Assembly (NCBI GenBank): GCA_035487355.1
Contig: DATHMF010000026.1
Coordinates: 1-64,000 of the forward strand
Direction of reading: 5' to 3'
From: Terriglobales bacterium
GTDB lineage: Bacteria > Acidobacteriota > Terriglobia > Terriglobales > Acidobacteriaceae
Length of the DNA: 64,000 nt
The notes under the pieces were generated by a model. That model was not told the DNA's origin. It worked only from the letters and a program-made list of their open reading frames with translations, and did not search any database. Below, in pieces: positions 26,989-36,200 of this stretch (within the stretch, counting starts at the first letter, position 1; the number at the start of each line of letters is the position of its first letter). The position numbers and the translations under genes were made by a program.

Positions 26989-27825
26989 ATGAAAAACTAT
27001 TTCTACACAACAGTTTTAGCTTTGGCGTTGCTAACAGCATATGCCGTTTCGCAAACTGCCTCGTCTGCTTCCGGTAGCAACCCCTCTCCCGGAGCCCAGA
27101 ATGGGACTGATAAATCCGCCCCACAGTCTGATCAAGCCGCTCCGGTAGACGACCAGACCCTGCAGAGCAAAATTAGTGGTCAACTGGCAACCAATCCCGC
27201 CTTTGTTAACGTTACCGTTGCAGTAAAGAATGGAGCAGCAACCCTCGAGGGCAAAGTCACCTCGAAACAGGATCGCAAAGATGCCATAAAGATTGCCGCG
27301 TCGGTTCCCGGGGTAAAAGTCGTGAAAGACAAACTGAGTGTCGAACCTTCGGCTAAAACTGGCGACGGCGCAATGAATCCTGCAGGCCCTACCAGCCATT
27401 GGATGGCTCCGCAATCAACCGGCAGCAGCCAGAGTTCGGGACAAACCGGGGCAGGGGCAGCCAGTGGGATGCCGCAAGGTGAGACGACGACAGGCAGCAC
27501 CGACTCGACCGCGCTACAAGGCCAAATTGAGACCGCTCTCAAGAACGAACCGACTCTGGCCAACGACAACATCAGCGTGGCCGTCACCGATAATGCAATT
27601 GCACTGTCAGGCACGGCCGCCACCAGGAAAGAACGGCTGACGGCAAGACGGGTCGCGCTCTCCTATGCCGGTAAACGCATAGTGCAAGACCGCATTACAG
27701 TTTCCGGTGCCGGAACCACAACCAACTCACCGGAGAGCCCCACGCCGCGCAGCCCTGAGGATAAAAGCAACCCGAATCAGAGTCCTTCGAACCAGAGTCC
27801 CCCAGATCAATCCACACCGAAATAA
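26989..27825 (+). CDS. exported protein with two BON domains
   Basis: 278 aa. The ATG at 26989 has GGAG 8 bases upstream. A signal peptide (about 1-23) is followed by a Ser/Gly-rich linker and a first BON domain (about 55-115: LQSKISGQLATNPAFVNVTVAVKNGAATLEGKV). A second Gly/Ser/Thr linker precedes a second BON domain (about 172-235: LQGQIETALKNEPTL...VTDNAIALSGTAATRKER). The C-terminus is a Pro/Ser/Asn repeat tail (NQSP units). BON domains bind phospholipid or outer-membrane components; OsmY-like proteins act under osmotic stress. Followed by a strong terminator. Confidence 0.88.
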   Translation: MKNYFYTTVLALALLTAYAVSQTASSASGSNPSPGAQNGTDKSAPQSDQAAPVDDQTLQSKISGQLATNPAFVNVTVAVKNGAATLEGKVTSKQDRKDAIKIAASVPGVKVVKDKLSVEPSAKTGDGAMNPAGPTSHWMAPQSTGSSQSSGQTGAGAASGMPQGETTTGSTDSTALQGQIETALKNEPTLANDNISVAVTDNAIALSGTAATRKERLTARRVALSYAGKRIVQDRITVSGAGTTTNSPESPTPRSPEDKSNPNQSPSNQSPPDQSTPK

Positions 27826-27843
27826 ACCCGCTTTACAGACAAC

Positions 27844-27873
27844 AAAAGGGCGGCCTCAGGGGCCGCCCTTTTT
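27844..27873 (+). terminator. intrinsic terminator after BON gene
   Basis: AAAAGGGCGGCC (27844-27855) pairs perfectly with GGCCGCCCTTTT (27861-27872) over a 5-base loop and is followed by more T. The A-rich left arm lets it also terminate the convergent MGMT gene. Confidence 0.75.
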
Positions 27874-27916
27874 CTTTCACTTACTTTAAAGTTCTAGTCA
27901 GATTTAGTCAGAAAAT

Positions 27917-28447
27917 TTAGTCCGAAAACAAACTTCCACTGTGCGCCTGCATCGCCCCTTCCAGCCGCAACAGCTTTTCCTTCATGGGCAAGCCGCCTCC
28001 ATAGCCGCCCAGAGTGCCCGCGGATGTGATTACGCGATGGCAGGGCACAACAATGGCCACCGGATTCTGGTGGTTCGCCTGGCCTACGGCGCGAAAGCTG
28101 CGCGGTGAGCCCACTTGGCGGGCGATCTCAGCATAGGAACGGGTTTCGCCGTAAGGGATTTTCAGAAGCGCCTGCCAGCAACGCTTCTGGAATTTCGTCC
28201 CACGCAGATCGAGAGGAAAAGAAAACTCTTTTCTGCAGCCTTCAAAATACTCCTTGAGTTCGCGCACATAAGCAACGGTCTTCTCTTCCGATTCAATCCA
28301 TTGAATCTTGCTCTTTCCATTGTCGCCTGGTTTCTTCCGCAGAAATTCGCCGCCATGCAAATCCAGCAGGATCATGCCCTGCTCGGACACGCCAACATAA
28401 AGAATGCCGACTGGGCTATCGAACTTGGAGTAGTAAAGTAGTTCCAT
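27917..28447 (-). CDS. ogt: methylated-DNA-protein-cysteine S-methyltransferase
   Basis: 176 aa. It removes O6-alkyl groups from guanine by suicidal transfer to a cysteine. The active site is PCHRVI with Cys136; PYGETRSYAEIARQVGSPRSFRAVGQANHQNPVAIV is the canonical helix-turn-helix and asparagine hinge region. The start at 28447 is chosen because GAGGAG lies about 9 bases upstream; the upstream-extended frame has no such signal. No Ada-type N-terminal domain, so the Ogt form. Confidence 0.93.
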   Translation of the reverse strand: MELLYYSKFDSPVGILYVGVSEQGMILLDLHGGEFLRKKPGDNGKSKIQWIESEEKTVAYVRELKEYFEGCRKEFSFPLDLRGTKFQKRCWQALLKIPYGETRSYAEIARQVGSPRSFRAVGQANHQNPVAIVVPCHRVITSAGTLGGYGGGLPMKEKLLRLEGAMQAHSGSLFSD

Positions 28448-28600
28448 AATTTCATTCTCCTCGTTGTAGTTCCGGAATTCAATTGGTTTGGGTGTATACA
28501 GCCGAAACTGACCAGATGCGTCATTTGCCCAAACCCCTCCAACTCCGATAAAATCTAAAGGTTTGTGCATTAAGTTTTGTTCTATCTGGAGTCAGCAGTC

Positions 28601-28798
28601 ATGGCAAGAGTATGTGAAGTCTGCGGCAAAGGTCCGCAGTTTGGAAATAACATCAGCCACGCCCACAACGTGACCAAGCGGCGCTGGGAGGTTAACCTAC
28701 GCCCCGTCAGGGCCCGCCTCAAGAGCAGCACCGCCCCGGCCAAACGCATGCGCGTGTGCACCAGTTGCCTGCGCAGCGGTAAAGTCGTCAAAGGCTAA
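28601..28798 (+). CDS. rpmB: 50S ribosomal protein L28
   Basis: 65 aa. It has the typical [23 protein letters not shown] opening and C-terminal [10 protein letters not shown]. The CxxC pair at each end makes this the zinc-binding (C+) form. The ATG at 28601 has GGAG about 9 bases upstream. Single gene with its own terminator. Confidence 0.97.
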   Translation: MARVCEVCGKGPQFGNNISHAHNVTKRRWEVNLRPVRARLKSSTAPAKRMRVCTSCLRSGKVVKG

Positions 28799-28812
28799 TT
28801 CCGCTTTGAAGC

Positions 28813-28842
28813 AAGACCTCGCTCCGGCGAGGTCTTTAATTT
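28813..28842 (+). terminator. intrinsic terminator after rpmB
   Basis: AAGACCTCGC (28813-28822) pairs with GCGAGGTCTT (28827-28836) over a TCCG loop, followed by TAATTTTTT. Confidence 0.75.
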
Positions 28843-28925
28843 TTTAGGGAGCTCCGCCGTAAACCGCTGGGGTCCTCGCCGTCCGTTCGCGCGACAGCGC
28901 TCACGTCCGTTTCACTCTGTGTGTT

Positions 28926-29312
28926 TTATGCCAGCGCGACCACATCAATTTCGACTAAAACATCTTTGGGGAGCCGGGCGACTTCCACGGTAGCGCGTGC
29001 CGGCGGCGCCGATTTCCAGAACTTCCCGTAGACCTCGTTCATGGCAGCGAACTCCGACATGTTCTTGAGATACACCGTTGTCTTGAGGGCTTGATCTAGG
29101 CTTGTACCCGCGGCCTGCAGAATGGCTTGCAGATTTTTCATGACCCGCTCGGTCTGCTCGGCAATTCCTCCGCTGACAACATTACCCGTTGCCGGATCAA
29201 TCGCAACTTGTCCCGAAACGAATACCAGTCCCGCCGCCTTGATGGCTTGAGAATAAGGTCCTATTGCTTGCGGTGCGTCCTTAGTGGCTATAATTTCGCG
29301 TGGGTTTGACAT
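28926..29312 (-). CDS. ridA: RidA family enamine/imine deaminase
   Basis: 128 aa, the standard RidA (YjgF/UK114) length. Motifs: APQAIGPYSQAIKAAG at 13-28, FVSGQVAIDPATGNVV, and near the end a catalytic-Arg segment PPARATVEVARLPKDVLVEIDVVAL. It hydrolyses reactive 2-aminoacrylate-type enamines generated by PLP enzymes. Cytoplasmic trimer. Single gene. Confidence 0.95.
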   Translation of the reverse strand: MSNPREIIATKDAPQAIGPYSQAIKAAGLVFVSGQVAIDPATGNVVSGGIAEQTERVMKNLQAILQAAGTSLDQALKTTVYLKNMSEFAAMNEVYGKFWKSAPPARATVEVARLPKDVLVEIDVVALA

Positions 29313-29469
29313 ATTAGATTTTTACCACAAGATTTTTATCACAACATGATGCGCAAAAAAGTGGAGAGTTGCTTTGTTAAGTTTTGTATTCGAGTCCTGA
29401 TTGTAAACCTGACTGCATCTAACTTAATTACGCCACTCATTTATTGTGCAAAAATGGAGGAACTCAGCT

Positions 29470-29886
29470 ATGAGGAATCTCATTCGAACAACCCTGCTTG
29501 TTGTGCTGCTGCTGGCTGGCGCATCAGCATTTGCTCAGATCTCTATTGGAATCCAAATTGGCCCGCCGCCGCCACCCCGTGTGGTCCGTGTTGAGCCGCC
29601 AAGACCAAGCCCGGAGTACGTATGGGTAGACGGTTATTGGTATCCGGTCGGAAGGCATTACAAGTGGCACGACGGTTATTGGACTCGACCACCCTACGAC
29701 GGCGCACGGTGGGTGTCGCCTCATCATGATGGAGAACGATATTACGAGGGTTACTGGGAGGGGGACCGAGGCCGGTTTGAACATGACCACCACTGGGACC
29801 ACGAACGGGACCGCCGTGATGGTGACCGCTATCGTGAGCACGATCATGACGATCACGAACACGACCGGGATCACGATCACCACTAG
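29470..29886 (+). CDS. exported protein with aromatic YxW-GYW repeats and Asp/His-rich tail
   Basis: 138 aa from the ATG at 29470, which has GGAGG about 11 bases upstream. A signal peptide (MRNLIRTTLLVVLLLAGASAFAQ) is followed by PPPPP, then repeats YVWVDGYWYPV, YKWHDGYWTRP and YYEGYWEGD of the WxxGxW type. The last 40 residues are almost only Asp, His, Arg and Glu (DHDDHEHDRDHDHH), a strong candidate for metal binding. Common in acidobacteria and proteobacteria; function unknown. The extreme His/Asp content may buffer metal in the periplasm. Confidence 0.78.
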   Translation: MRNLIRTTLLVVLLLAGASAFAQISIGIQIGPPPPPRVVRVEPPRPSPEYVWVDGYWYPVGRHYKWHDGYWTRPPYDGARWVSPHHDGERYYEGYWEGDRGRFEHDHHWDHERDRRDGDRYREHDHDDHEHDRDHDHH

Positions 29887-29912
29887 TAGCACAGCGACCT
29901 TCTCACCGATTT

Positions 29913-32177
29913 TTACACCTGGTGTACGCGCTGCACATCGCGTACACCAGGAATCTTGCGCAAATTGGCGATGATGCGCTCCAGGTGCGCGAGGTCAACG
30001 ATATCAATCACCAGGTCAATCGTGGCCTGCAGGTTTCCCGTGCGCGCGGCAATATTTTGGATATTGGTATTGTCATCGCTGATGACGGCGGCAATTTGTT
30101 TCAACATACCGAAGCGGTCATCGCAGAAGATATTGAGGCTGATGGGATACGTAGGAGCAGCCGCAGTCTCACGCCGTGACGGCTTGCCCCATTCGACGGC
30201 AATGCGGCGGTCCGGGTCGTACATCAATGTATTCAGGTTCGGACAGCTCTTCGCATGCACCGCCACACCTTTGCCGCGGGTCACGTATCCCACAATTTCC
30301 TCGCCGCGTATCGGGTTGCAGCATCGCGCGCGATACACCAGCAGGTCGTCGTACCCCGTGACTTTGATTGCGGCCGAGTCCTCGCTGCTCGTCCGGGTTC
30401 CTGTTCCCGCACCCATGCCCAGGACGCGTCGAACTACACCGGTCAGGCCGCCCTTCTCGCTTGCTTCCTTCTCCGCCTCGAGATCAGATTCTCTCGTACT
30501 GCCTGCTGGAATTAGTTTGCCGATCACATTGCGCGCAGCGTATTTGCCGTATCCAACTCCGGCCATCAGGTCGTCGGGCTTGGCGCAGCCGTATTCGGAA
30601 GCCACGCGCTGGAAGTCTTCGTCTTCAATGCTCTTGAGCGACAGCTTGAACTTTCTGGCTTCGCGCTCAATCAGCTTGCGTCCAATTTCAATGGCGCGCT
30701 CGCGCTGGTGCAGGTTGAGCCAGTGCTTGATTCTCTGACGCGCTCGCGTGGAGGTTACAAACCCCAGCCAATCGCGGCTGGGGTGGTGGTTGGGGGCGGT
30801 AACAATTTCCACAATGTCGCCGCTTCTGAGCTTGGTGCGCAGCGGCGCCATGCGTCCGTTGATCTTGGCGCCCGTACAGGTTTCGCCCACCTCCGAGTGG
30901 ATCGCGTAAGCAAAATCCACCGGCGTAGCGTCGCGCGGCAATACAACCACTTTTCCTTTAGGCGTGAAGGTGTAAACCTCTTCTGGATAAAGATCAATCT
31001 TCAGGTTCGAGAGAAACTCGCCTGGGTCCTGGACCTCCTGCTGCCACTCCACCACCTGACGCAGCCACGCCAACCGCTCTTCGTCCTTGGCGCTGACCGG
31101 AGCACCGTCTTTATACTTCCAATGGGCGGCGATTCCCTCCTCGCACATTTTGTGCATCTCTTCGGTGCGGATCTGTAATTCAAACGGCGTGCCGTTTTCC
31201 GCGATGACCGTGGTGTGCAGCGACTGGTAGAGGTTGGGACGCGGCATTGCAATAAAGTCTTTGATCCTGCCGGCCACCGGACGCCACAAACCATGGATCG
31301 CACCCAGCGCGGTATAGCAATCCTTGACCGATTTGGTGATGATGCGGATGGCCAGGAAGTCGTAGACCTGGTCAATCGTGATGCGCTGCCGCAACAGCTT
31401 CTGGTGGATGCTGTAATTGCGCTTGATGCGGCTGTCCACGCGCGCATCCACGCCGTTCTCCTTCAGCTTTTCGCGGATCACCGCCTCAATCTGCTGCAGG
31501 AAGTGCTCACCGCTCTTGCGCCTCGACTCGATGGCATCGTGCACGCGCTGGTAGCTGATGGGATCGGTGTAGCGAAAGGCCAAATCTTCCAGTTCGCCGC
31601 GAATTTTTCCCATGCCCAGCCGGTGCGCGATGGGAGCGTAGATTTCCAGCGTCTCCTGCGCAATTTTCTGCTGCCGCTCCGGAGGAAGCGCCGCCAGAGT
31701 GCGCATGTTGTGCAACCGGTCAGCCAGCTTGATGAGCACCACGCGGATGTCATCCACCATGGCCAGGATCATCTTGCGCACGTTCTCCGCCTGGCGCTCT
31801 TCCTTCGAGGCAAAATCAATTTTGCTGATCTTGGTCACGCCTTCGACGATCCGCGCTACCTGCGATCCGAACTCGCGCTCAATGTCTTCAATCGTGGCTT
31901 GCGTGTCTTCAATGGAATCGTGCAGCAATCCGGCCGCGATGGCGGTGGGGTCAAGCTTGAGCTCGGCGAGAACTGTGGCCACCTCCAGCGGATGCACCAG
32001 GTAAGGCTCTCCCGAGGCGCGCGACTGGCCCTTATGGTGCTGGAGAGAATAATCGTAAGCCTTGCGGATAATTTCCAGATCGTCGTTGGGCCGGTTGGCG
32101 CGCACCTTCTTCAATAGGTCGCGGTATTTCGTGACCGTCAGCACGTTCGTGGCGATTTGATGCCTAAGCGTGGCCAC
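29913..32177 (-). CDS. spoT: bifunctional (p)ppGpp synthetase/hydrolase (RelA/SpoT)
   Basis: 754 aa from the GTG at 32177. Order: HD hydrolase domain (HPLEVATVL, LLHDSIEDT, LADRLHNMRTL), synthetase domain (YHQSL-type YQSLHTTV, RTEEMHKMCEEGIAAHW), TGS domain (VYTFTPKGKVVVLPRDATPVDFAYAIHSEVG), helical and zinc-finger region (ARCCNPI...HAKSCPNL) and a C-terminal ACT domain. Both HD and synthetase residues look intact, so it can make and destroy the stringent alarmone. An upstream TTG at 32384 would add 69 residues of unlikely composition and overlap the divergent zinc-ribbon gene, so I favour the GTG. Confidence 0.92.
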   Translation of the reverse strand: MATLRHQIATNVLTVTKYRDLLKKVRANRPNDDLEIIRKAYDYSLQHHKGQSRASGEPYLVHPLEVATVLAELKLDPTAIAAGLLHDSIEDTQATIEDIEREFGSQVARIVEGVTKISKIDFASKEERQAENVRKMILAMVDDIRVVLIKLADRLHNMRTLAALPPERQQKIAQETLEIYAPIAHRLGMGKIRGELEDLAFRYTDPISYQRVHDAIESRRKSGEHFLQQIEAVIREKLKENGVDARVDSRIKRNYSIHQKLLRQRITIDQVYDFLAIRIITKSVKDCYTALGAIHGLWRPVAGRIKDFIAMPRPNLYQSLHTTVIAENGTPFELQIRTEEMHKMCEEGIAAHWKYKDGAPVSAKDEERLAWLRQVVEWQQEVQDPGEFLSNLKIDLYPEEVYTFTPKGKVVVLPRDATPVDFAYAIHSEVGETCTGAKINGRMAPLRTKLRSGDIVEIVTAPNHHPSRDWLGFVTSTRARQRIKHWLNLHQRERAIEIGRKLIEREARKFKLSLKSIEDEDFQRVASEYGCAKPDDLMAGVGYGKYAARNVIGKLIPAGSTRESDLEAEKEASEKGGLTGVVRRVLGMGAGTGTRTSSEDSAAIKVTGYDDLLVYRARCCNPIRGEEIVGYVTRGKGVAVHAKSCPNLNTLMYDPDRRIAVEWGKPSRRETAAAPTYPISLNIFCDDRFGMLKQIAAVISDDNTNIQNIAARTGNLQATIDLVIDIVDLAHLERIIANLRKIPGVRDVQRVHQV

Positions 32178-32371
32178 GAGATTCTGTGCTCCCTGGGGAT
32201 TTGGAAAATGAAAAGAAAAAGGCTGGAATACCGGCAAGCCTGCATTGCGGCCGCCATGCTGCAGAAACGGCGATGGATTTAGGGTGGCGTAAACACGCCA
32301 TAATAGATTATAGCCGTCTACCCCGCTGTTTTCGCAGCTTTGCTTTACAATCTCGAACAGAAGGACTTGAG

Positions 32372-32701
32372 ATGTTCTGTCCAAAATGCGGCGACACCTT
32401 GGTGGAGAAAAACGGTGTACTTACCTGCGTTCGCGGCAACATGCCACTTTCGCCAAAGCTCAACCGGGATTTTCACGATTGTTTTGCAACAAACACTCGA
32501 CAACCCAGGGAATCACATTGGAAAAACCGTATTGGCGGTGCATGGTATTGTCCAGGTTGTGGTGTACGCACGACTGAAGAAGAACCTGGCGTAGTTCGCT
32601 GCCCAAGCTGCAAACGAAACCTTGGTGAGTTCCTGCTCCATCTCATCGAACTTCATCCTCATCGTCGGTTAGAAAACTCATCCATAACAACTCAGAAATG
32701 A
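32372..32701 (+). CDS. zinc-ribbon protein, 109 aa
   Basis: Starts at ATG 32372 with AAGGA 6 bases upstream. It has two zinc-ribbon knuckle pairs: CPKCGDTL near residue 3 with a later CVRG, and CPGCGVRT near 65 with CPSCKRN near 85. The middle is basic. No enzyme domain. Divergent from spoT, with about 195 bases between starts. Small proteins of this kind are often nucleic-acid binding or structural; no assignment is possible. Confidence 0.65.
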   Translation: MFCPKCGDTLVEKNGVLTCVRGNMPLSPKLNRDFHDCFATNTRQPRESHWKNRIGGAWYCPGCGVRTTEEEPGVVRCPSCKRNLGEFLLHLIELHPHRRLENSSITTQK

Positions 32702-32718
32702 TGCCGTAAGTGCGAAAA

Positions 32719-33489
32719 TCATGTTACTGGCTTTCTCCGAATCAGCATCCCCAAGATCCACGCGGTCGCCGCTGCCGCGGCCAGGTGTTTGAGCGTGTGT
32801 CCACTGACAAGCCCACCAATCGCATAAATTCTTTTGTCTTCCGCTTCCAGAACCTTGGCCAAAACATAAAACCCAACTGCCGGCAGCAAATCTATGGACC
32901 GCGTGTAACGCGCCGGAAAGAGCCACATCATCAGTGGAATTCCCAAGGCGGGAAAGAACTGCACGAAAGCATACATGCGCAGGTCGTCAGTCCAATGCCA
33001 ATACCAGACGCTGGCAACGCCGAGGAGCAAGAGCGGCCCGAGCAAGGCCAGGCCGGCTTTCACATCAATCCGCTCGGCGACAATCGCTGCCAGCAGTGAC
33101 ATAAAACCCATGGTCATCGGCAACCGGTCCCACACCAGCCGGTCATTGTCGGGCGCAAGGTGGTAATAACTCGAGCCAATACAGGTAAGCGCAACTCCGG
33201 CAAAGAAAATCAGGTACAACCAGCGCTCACGCGAATCAATGAATCGCACGCGTCCGCGAAGGATTACAGCCATTCCCCAGACTCCCACAAACAGGAACGG
33301 GAGATTAGAAATCGTATCTGTGAAATTGGGGATTCCCCACAAAGCCCTCTGATCGGCAAAATGATGGTAGGCCAGCGATTGCGCAATAGGCCGCACAAAC
33401 CCGAGCGCTACTGCACAAAGGGCCGCAACCCCCACCAGTATGAACACCCGCGCACGGAGGCTAGGTGATAAATTCATGAAGAACGCCAT
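32719..33489 (-). CDS. ceramidase-like (CREST superfamily) membrane hydrolase
   Basis: 256 aa with about seven membrane segments. CREST hallmarks: NFTDTISNLPFLFVG near 49-63 (acidic residue and Ser), GSSYYHLAPDNDRLVWDRLPM near 103-123 (His and Asp), and SGHTLKHLAAA near 235-245 (HxxxH). This pattern belongs to alkaline ceramidase/PAQR-type zinc hydrolases. Substrate unknown; bacterial members may cleave lipid amides. The start codon lies only 17 bases from that of the divergent gene at 33507. Confidence 0.75.
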   Translation of the reverse strand: MAFFMNLSPSLRARVFILVGVAALCAVALGFVRPIAQSLAYHHFADQRALWGIPNFTDTISNLPFLFVGVWGMAVILRGRVRFIDSRERWLYLIFFAGVALTCIGSSYYHLAPDNDRLVWDRLPMTMGFMSLLAAIVAERIDVKAGLALLGPLLLLGVASVWYWHWTDDLRMYAFVQFFPALGIPLMMWLFPARYTRSIDLLPAVGFYVLAKVLEAEDKRIYAIGGLVSGHTLKHLAAAAATAWILGMLIRRKPVT

Positions 33490-33506
33490 CTTAACAGGAG
33501 TTCCTC

Positions 33507-34406
33507 ATGAAGATTCTGGCCAGCGGCATGTCGGGAACCATTGGGTTGGCGCTGCTGCCTGCGCTCGCCTCCGAGAGACATACTATCGTGCGCCTGAAAA
33601 CCGGAGTCGCTCGTTCCCAAAATGAAATTGCCTGGGATCCGGGGAAGCCGCTGAATCCCGAGTTGATCGGCGGCTTTGATGCTGTCATCCACCTGGCAGG
33701 CGAGAACATCTTCGGCCGGTGGAGCCAGGCAAAAAAAACCCGCATCCGCGACAGCCGCGTAAAGGGAACACAGCACGTGTGCGAAGCCCTGGCCCACGGT
33801 GAGAACAAACCGGGCGTACTGATCGCCGGCTCGGCCATCGGCTACTACGGCAACCGTGGAGATGAAACTCTGACCGAAGAAAGCGCCCTGGGTAAAGGCT
33901 TTTTGGCAGAAACCTGCCGCGAGTGGGAAGCCGCCACCCAGCCTGCTGAGCAGGCTGGGTGGCGTGTGATTCATCTGCGCACCGGCGTGGTGTTGAGCAC
34001 GCGGGAAGGCGCACTCAAGAAGATGTTGCTCCCCTTCCGCCTCGGACTCGGAGGCAAGATCGGCAGCGGCCGCCAGTGGCTGAGCTGGATCTCAATTGCC
34101 GACACCGTCGCCGCCATCCTGCACTGCCTGAAGACTGAATCGCTGCGCGGGCCGGTAAACATGGTCGCGCCCAATCCAGTTACTAATGCAGAATTTTCCC
34201 GGACTTTGGGCAAAGCCCTCCACCGCCCGACATTTGCCACGGTTCCGGCATTCGCAACGAAATTCCTTTTCGGCCCAGAGATGGCAGAAGAAACAGTCCT
34301 GACCAGTCAGCGCGTGCTGCCCAAGAGATTGCTGGAAAGCGGCTTCCAATTTCAACAGCCAGACCTAAGCGGAGCCCTGAAAAAATTATTGCAAAAACAG
34401 CAATGA
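33507..34406 (+). CDS. NAD(P)-dependent epimerase family protein (TIGR01777/YfcH-like)
   Basis: 299 aa. The Rossmann start reads MKILASGMSGTIGLALLPAL, a variant of GATGxxG. Further motifs: DAVIHLAGENIFGRW, SAIGYYGNRGDE with catalytic Tyr, and WLSWISIADTVAAILH. The last 40 residues (RVLPKRLLESGFQFQQPDL) are the DUF1731 domain. The YfcH/TIGR01777 family has unclear substrates. The coding sequence contains a perfect 15-bp palindrome at 33933-33963 that encodes AATQPAEQAGWR without breaking the frame. Confidence 0.9.
   Translation: MKILASGMSGTIGLALLPALASERHTIVRLKTGVARSQNEIAWDPGKPLNPELIGGFDAVIHLAGENIFGRWSQAKKTRIRDSRVKGTQHVCEALAHGENKPGVLIAGSAIGYYGNRGDETLTEESALGKGFLAETCREWEAATQPAEQAGWRVIHLRTGVVLSTREGALKKMLLPFRLGLGGKIGSGRQWLSWISIADTVAAILHCLKTESLRGPVNMVAPNPVTNAEFSRTLGKALHRPTFATVPAFATKFLFGPEMAEETVLTSQRVLPKRLLESGFQFQQPDLSGALKKLLQKQQ
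33933..33963. repeat. perfect palindrome inside a coding sequence
   Basis: GCCACCCAGCCTGCT (33933-33947) and its exact complement (33949-33963) flank a single G. The core CCCAGC...GCTGGG resembles the hairpin at 11055-11075. The palindrome would form a 15-bp cruciform or mRNA hairpin within the epimerase gene. Confidence 0.7.
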
Positions 34407-34439
34407 CCCGATGACTCAATGACCAAATGACCCAATTTC
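34401..34439. repeat. dispersed repeat family B, copy 2
   Basis: CAATGACCCGATGACTCAATG followed by ACCAAATGACCCAATTTC; the first 21 bases match 20943-20963. It begins at the stop codon of the epimerase gene. Confidence 0.6.
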
Positions 34440-34470
34440 TCCGCGTCTCTGCGCCTCCGCGGTTAATTTA
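34440..34470. repeat. dispersed repeat family C, inverted copy
   Basis: CTCCGCGTCTCTGCGCCTCCGCGGTTAA is the reverse-complement form of the ACCACGGAGGCACAGAGA string found at 59418-59450 and 63181-63203. It sits between convergent genes. Confidence 0.55.
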
Positions 34471-34477
34471 TTTCGGC

Positions 34478-36034
34478 CTATCCGCGGGCAAAAGCTCTTC
34501 CAAATTCCTCCACCCGTTCGCGCACACTCTTTACATGTACAGGAAGCTGCAGTTTGCTGCCCGCTTCGATAATAGGAATCAGCTTGTCGAACTCCGGCCC
34601 CGAGTGCGATCCGATAATGGCGATCCGAATAGGATGAAACAATTCCTTGCCCTTGGTTCCCGTCTCGGTTTTTACTTCATTTACGATGGCCTTGAATTTC
34701 TCGGCGGTAATTTCTCCACTCTCCGCGGCAATGCGCTTGCTGAAAGCCGCGATGACTGCCGGGGTATTCTCCAGTTTCAGCACCTCAGCGTTGTCAGGAT
34801 TTTCCAACGCCTTTTTGGCTTCATGATGAAACAGCATCGCCGCGCGTTCCGGCATTTGTTCGAGCTGATCCACATAAGGCGCCAGCAGCTCCACTACTTT
34901 TAAGAACCACGAAAATTCTGCCGTAGAGACGTAGCTCGCTAGGTCTACGGAGGAAAACTTTTCCGGCAGCAGCCCAGCTTTCACAAAATAGGGCTGCGCC
35001 AGATGCGCAATTCGGTCGGCGGAACTCTGCTTGATGTAGTGCCGGTTGAGCCACGCCAGTTTTTCTGTATCGAAGATTGCAGGCGAGGGCGTGACCCGGC
35101 GCAGATCAAATTCCTTCACCAACTCTTGCGCAGTGAACGTCTCGCGCGTGCCGCCGCTCGGGGCCCAGCCCAGCAGCGCCAGGTAATTCATCAAGGCTTC
35201 GGGCAAAATCCCCATGTCTCTGAAGTTGGCAATCGAAGTCGCTCCATGACGCTTGGAGAGCCGCTCGCGGTCCGGCCCCAGGATCGTCGAAAGATGCGCA
35301 AACTCCGGAACCGCCATCCCCAGGGCCTCGTACAGCGCAACCTGCTTGGGTGTATTCGAGAGGTGATCGTCGCCCCGGATGACGTGTGTAATCTTCATCA
35401 GCGCGTCATCCACCACCACCACGTAGTTGTAAACCGGGATGCCGCTGGAGCGCGTGATGATAGGGTCGCTCACGACTTCATTGGAAAACTCCACCTCGCC
35501 GCGCACGATGTCGTTAAAGCGAATGGGATGCTCTGGAATTCTGAGCCTGATCGCAGCCGCCTCCCCTGCCACGCGGCGCTTTTCCGCCTCCGCCGGGTCA
35601 AGCACGCGGCACTTGCCGGAATAAATATGCGGCTTCTGTTCCGCAACCGCCCGCTGGCGATCGGCTTCCAGCTCCTCTTCCGTGCAGAAGCATAGGTAAG
35701 CTTTGCGTTCGCGCAGCAGTTGCTCGGCGTAGTCGTGATAGATCTGCAACCGGTCGCTCTGCCGGTAGGGGCCATACGGACCGCCGCCAGGCTGCGTGGT
35801 GATGTCCGGGCCCTCGTCCCAATCCAGGCCCAGCCACTTCAGGTCTTCGAACAACTGCGTCTCATAGCGGGTCTCACTGCGCTCCACATCGGTATCTTCA
35901 ATGCGCAAGATCATCGTCCCGCCCTTCTGCCGGGCAAAGAGCCAGTTGAACAACGCCGTGCGCACGTTGCCTACGTGCAACTGACCGGTGGGAGAGGGTG
36001 CAAAACGGACACGAACTTTTGATTTATCGCTCAC
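34478..36034 (-). CDS. gltX: glutamate--tRNA ligase
   Basis: 518 aa class I synthetase. The HIGH equivalent is PTGQLHVGN near residues 15-23; the KMSKS equivalent is ERLSKRHGA near 257-265. [10 protein letters not shown] and [14 protein letters not shown] are further GluRS signatures. The C-terminal anticodon-binding domain ends normally. It charges tRNA-Glu, or both tRNA-Glu and tRNA-Gln if an amidotransferase is used. Single gene; ATG start. Confidence 0.96.
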   Translation of the reverse strand: MSDKSKVRVRFAPSPTGQLHVGNVRTALFNWLFARQKGGTMILRIEDTDVERSETRYETQLFEDLKWLGLDWDEGPDITTQPGGGPYGPYRQSDRLQIYHDYAEQLLRERKAYLCFCTEEELEADRQRAVAEQKPHIYSGKCRVLDPAEAEKRRVAGEAAAIRLRIPEHPIRFNDIVRGEVEFSNEVVSDPIITRSSGIPVYNYVVVVDDALMKITHVIRGDDHLSNTPKQVALYEALGMAVPEFAHLSTILGPDRERLSKRHGATSIANFRDMGILPEALMNYLALLGWAPSGGTRETFTAQELVKEFDLRRVTPSPAIFDTEKLAWLNRHYIKQSSADRIAHLAQPYFVKAGLLPEKFSSVDLASYVSTAEFSWFLKVVELLAPYVDQLEQMPERAAMLFHHEAKKALENPDNAEVLKLENTPAVIAAFSKRIAAESGEITAEKFKAIVNEVKTETGTKGKELFHPIRIAIIGSHSGPEFDKLIPIIEAGSKLQLPVHVKSVRERVEEFGRAFARG

Positions 36035-36200
36035 AATTTGATGTTAACAAAAGCAGTTGCCAGTTCCAGAGCAAGACCAGATTCACCATTGGGTCATTCG
36101 TGGTGGACTTGCAACCGGCAACTGCTTCTGAATCCTCCAGCTTGCGAAGAACATCAAAGCCTTATAAAATTAAAGCTCCTCTGCGAGGTATTAAGAAGTC

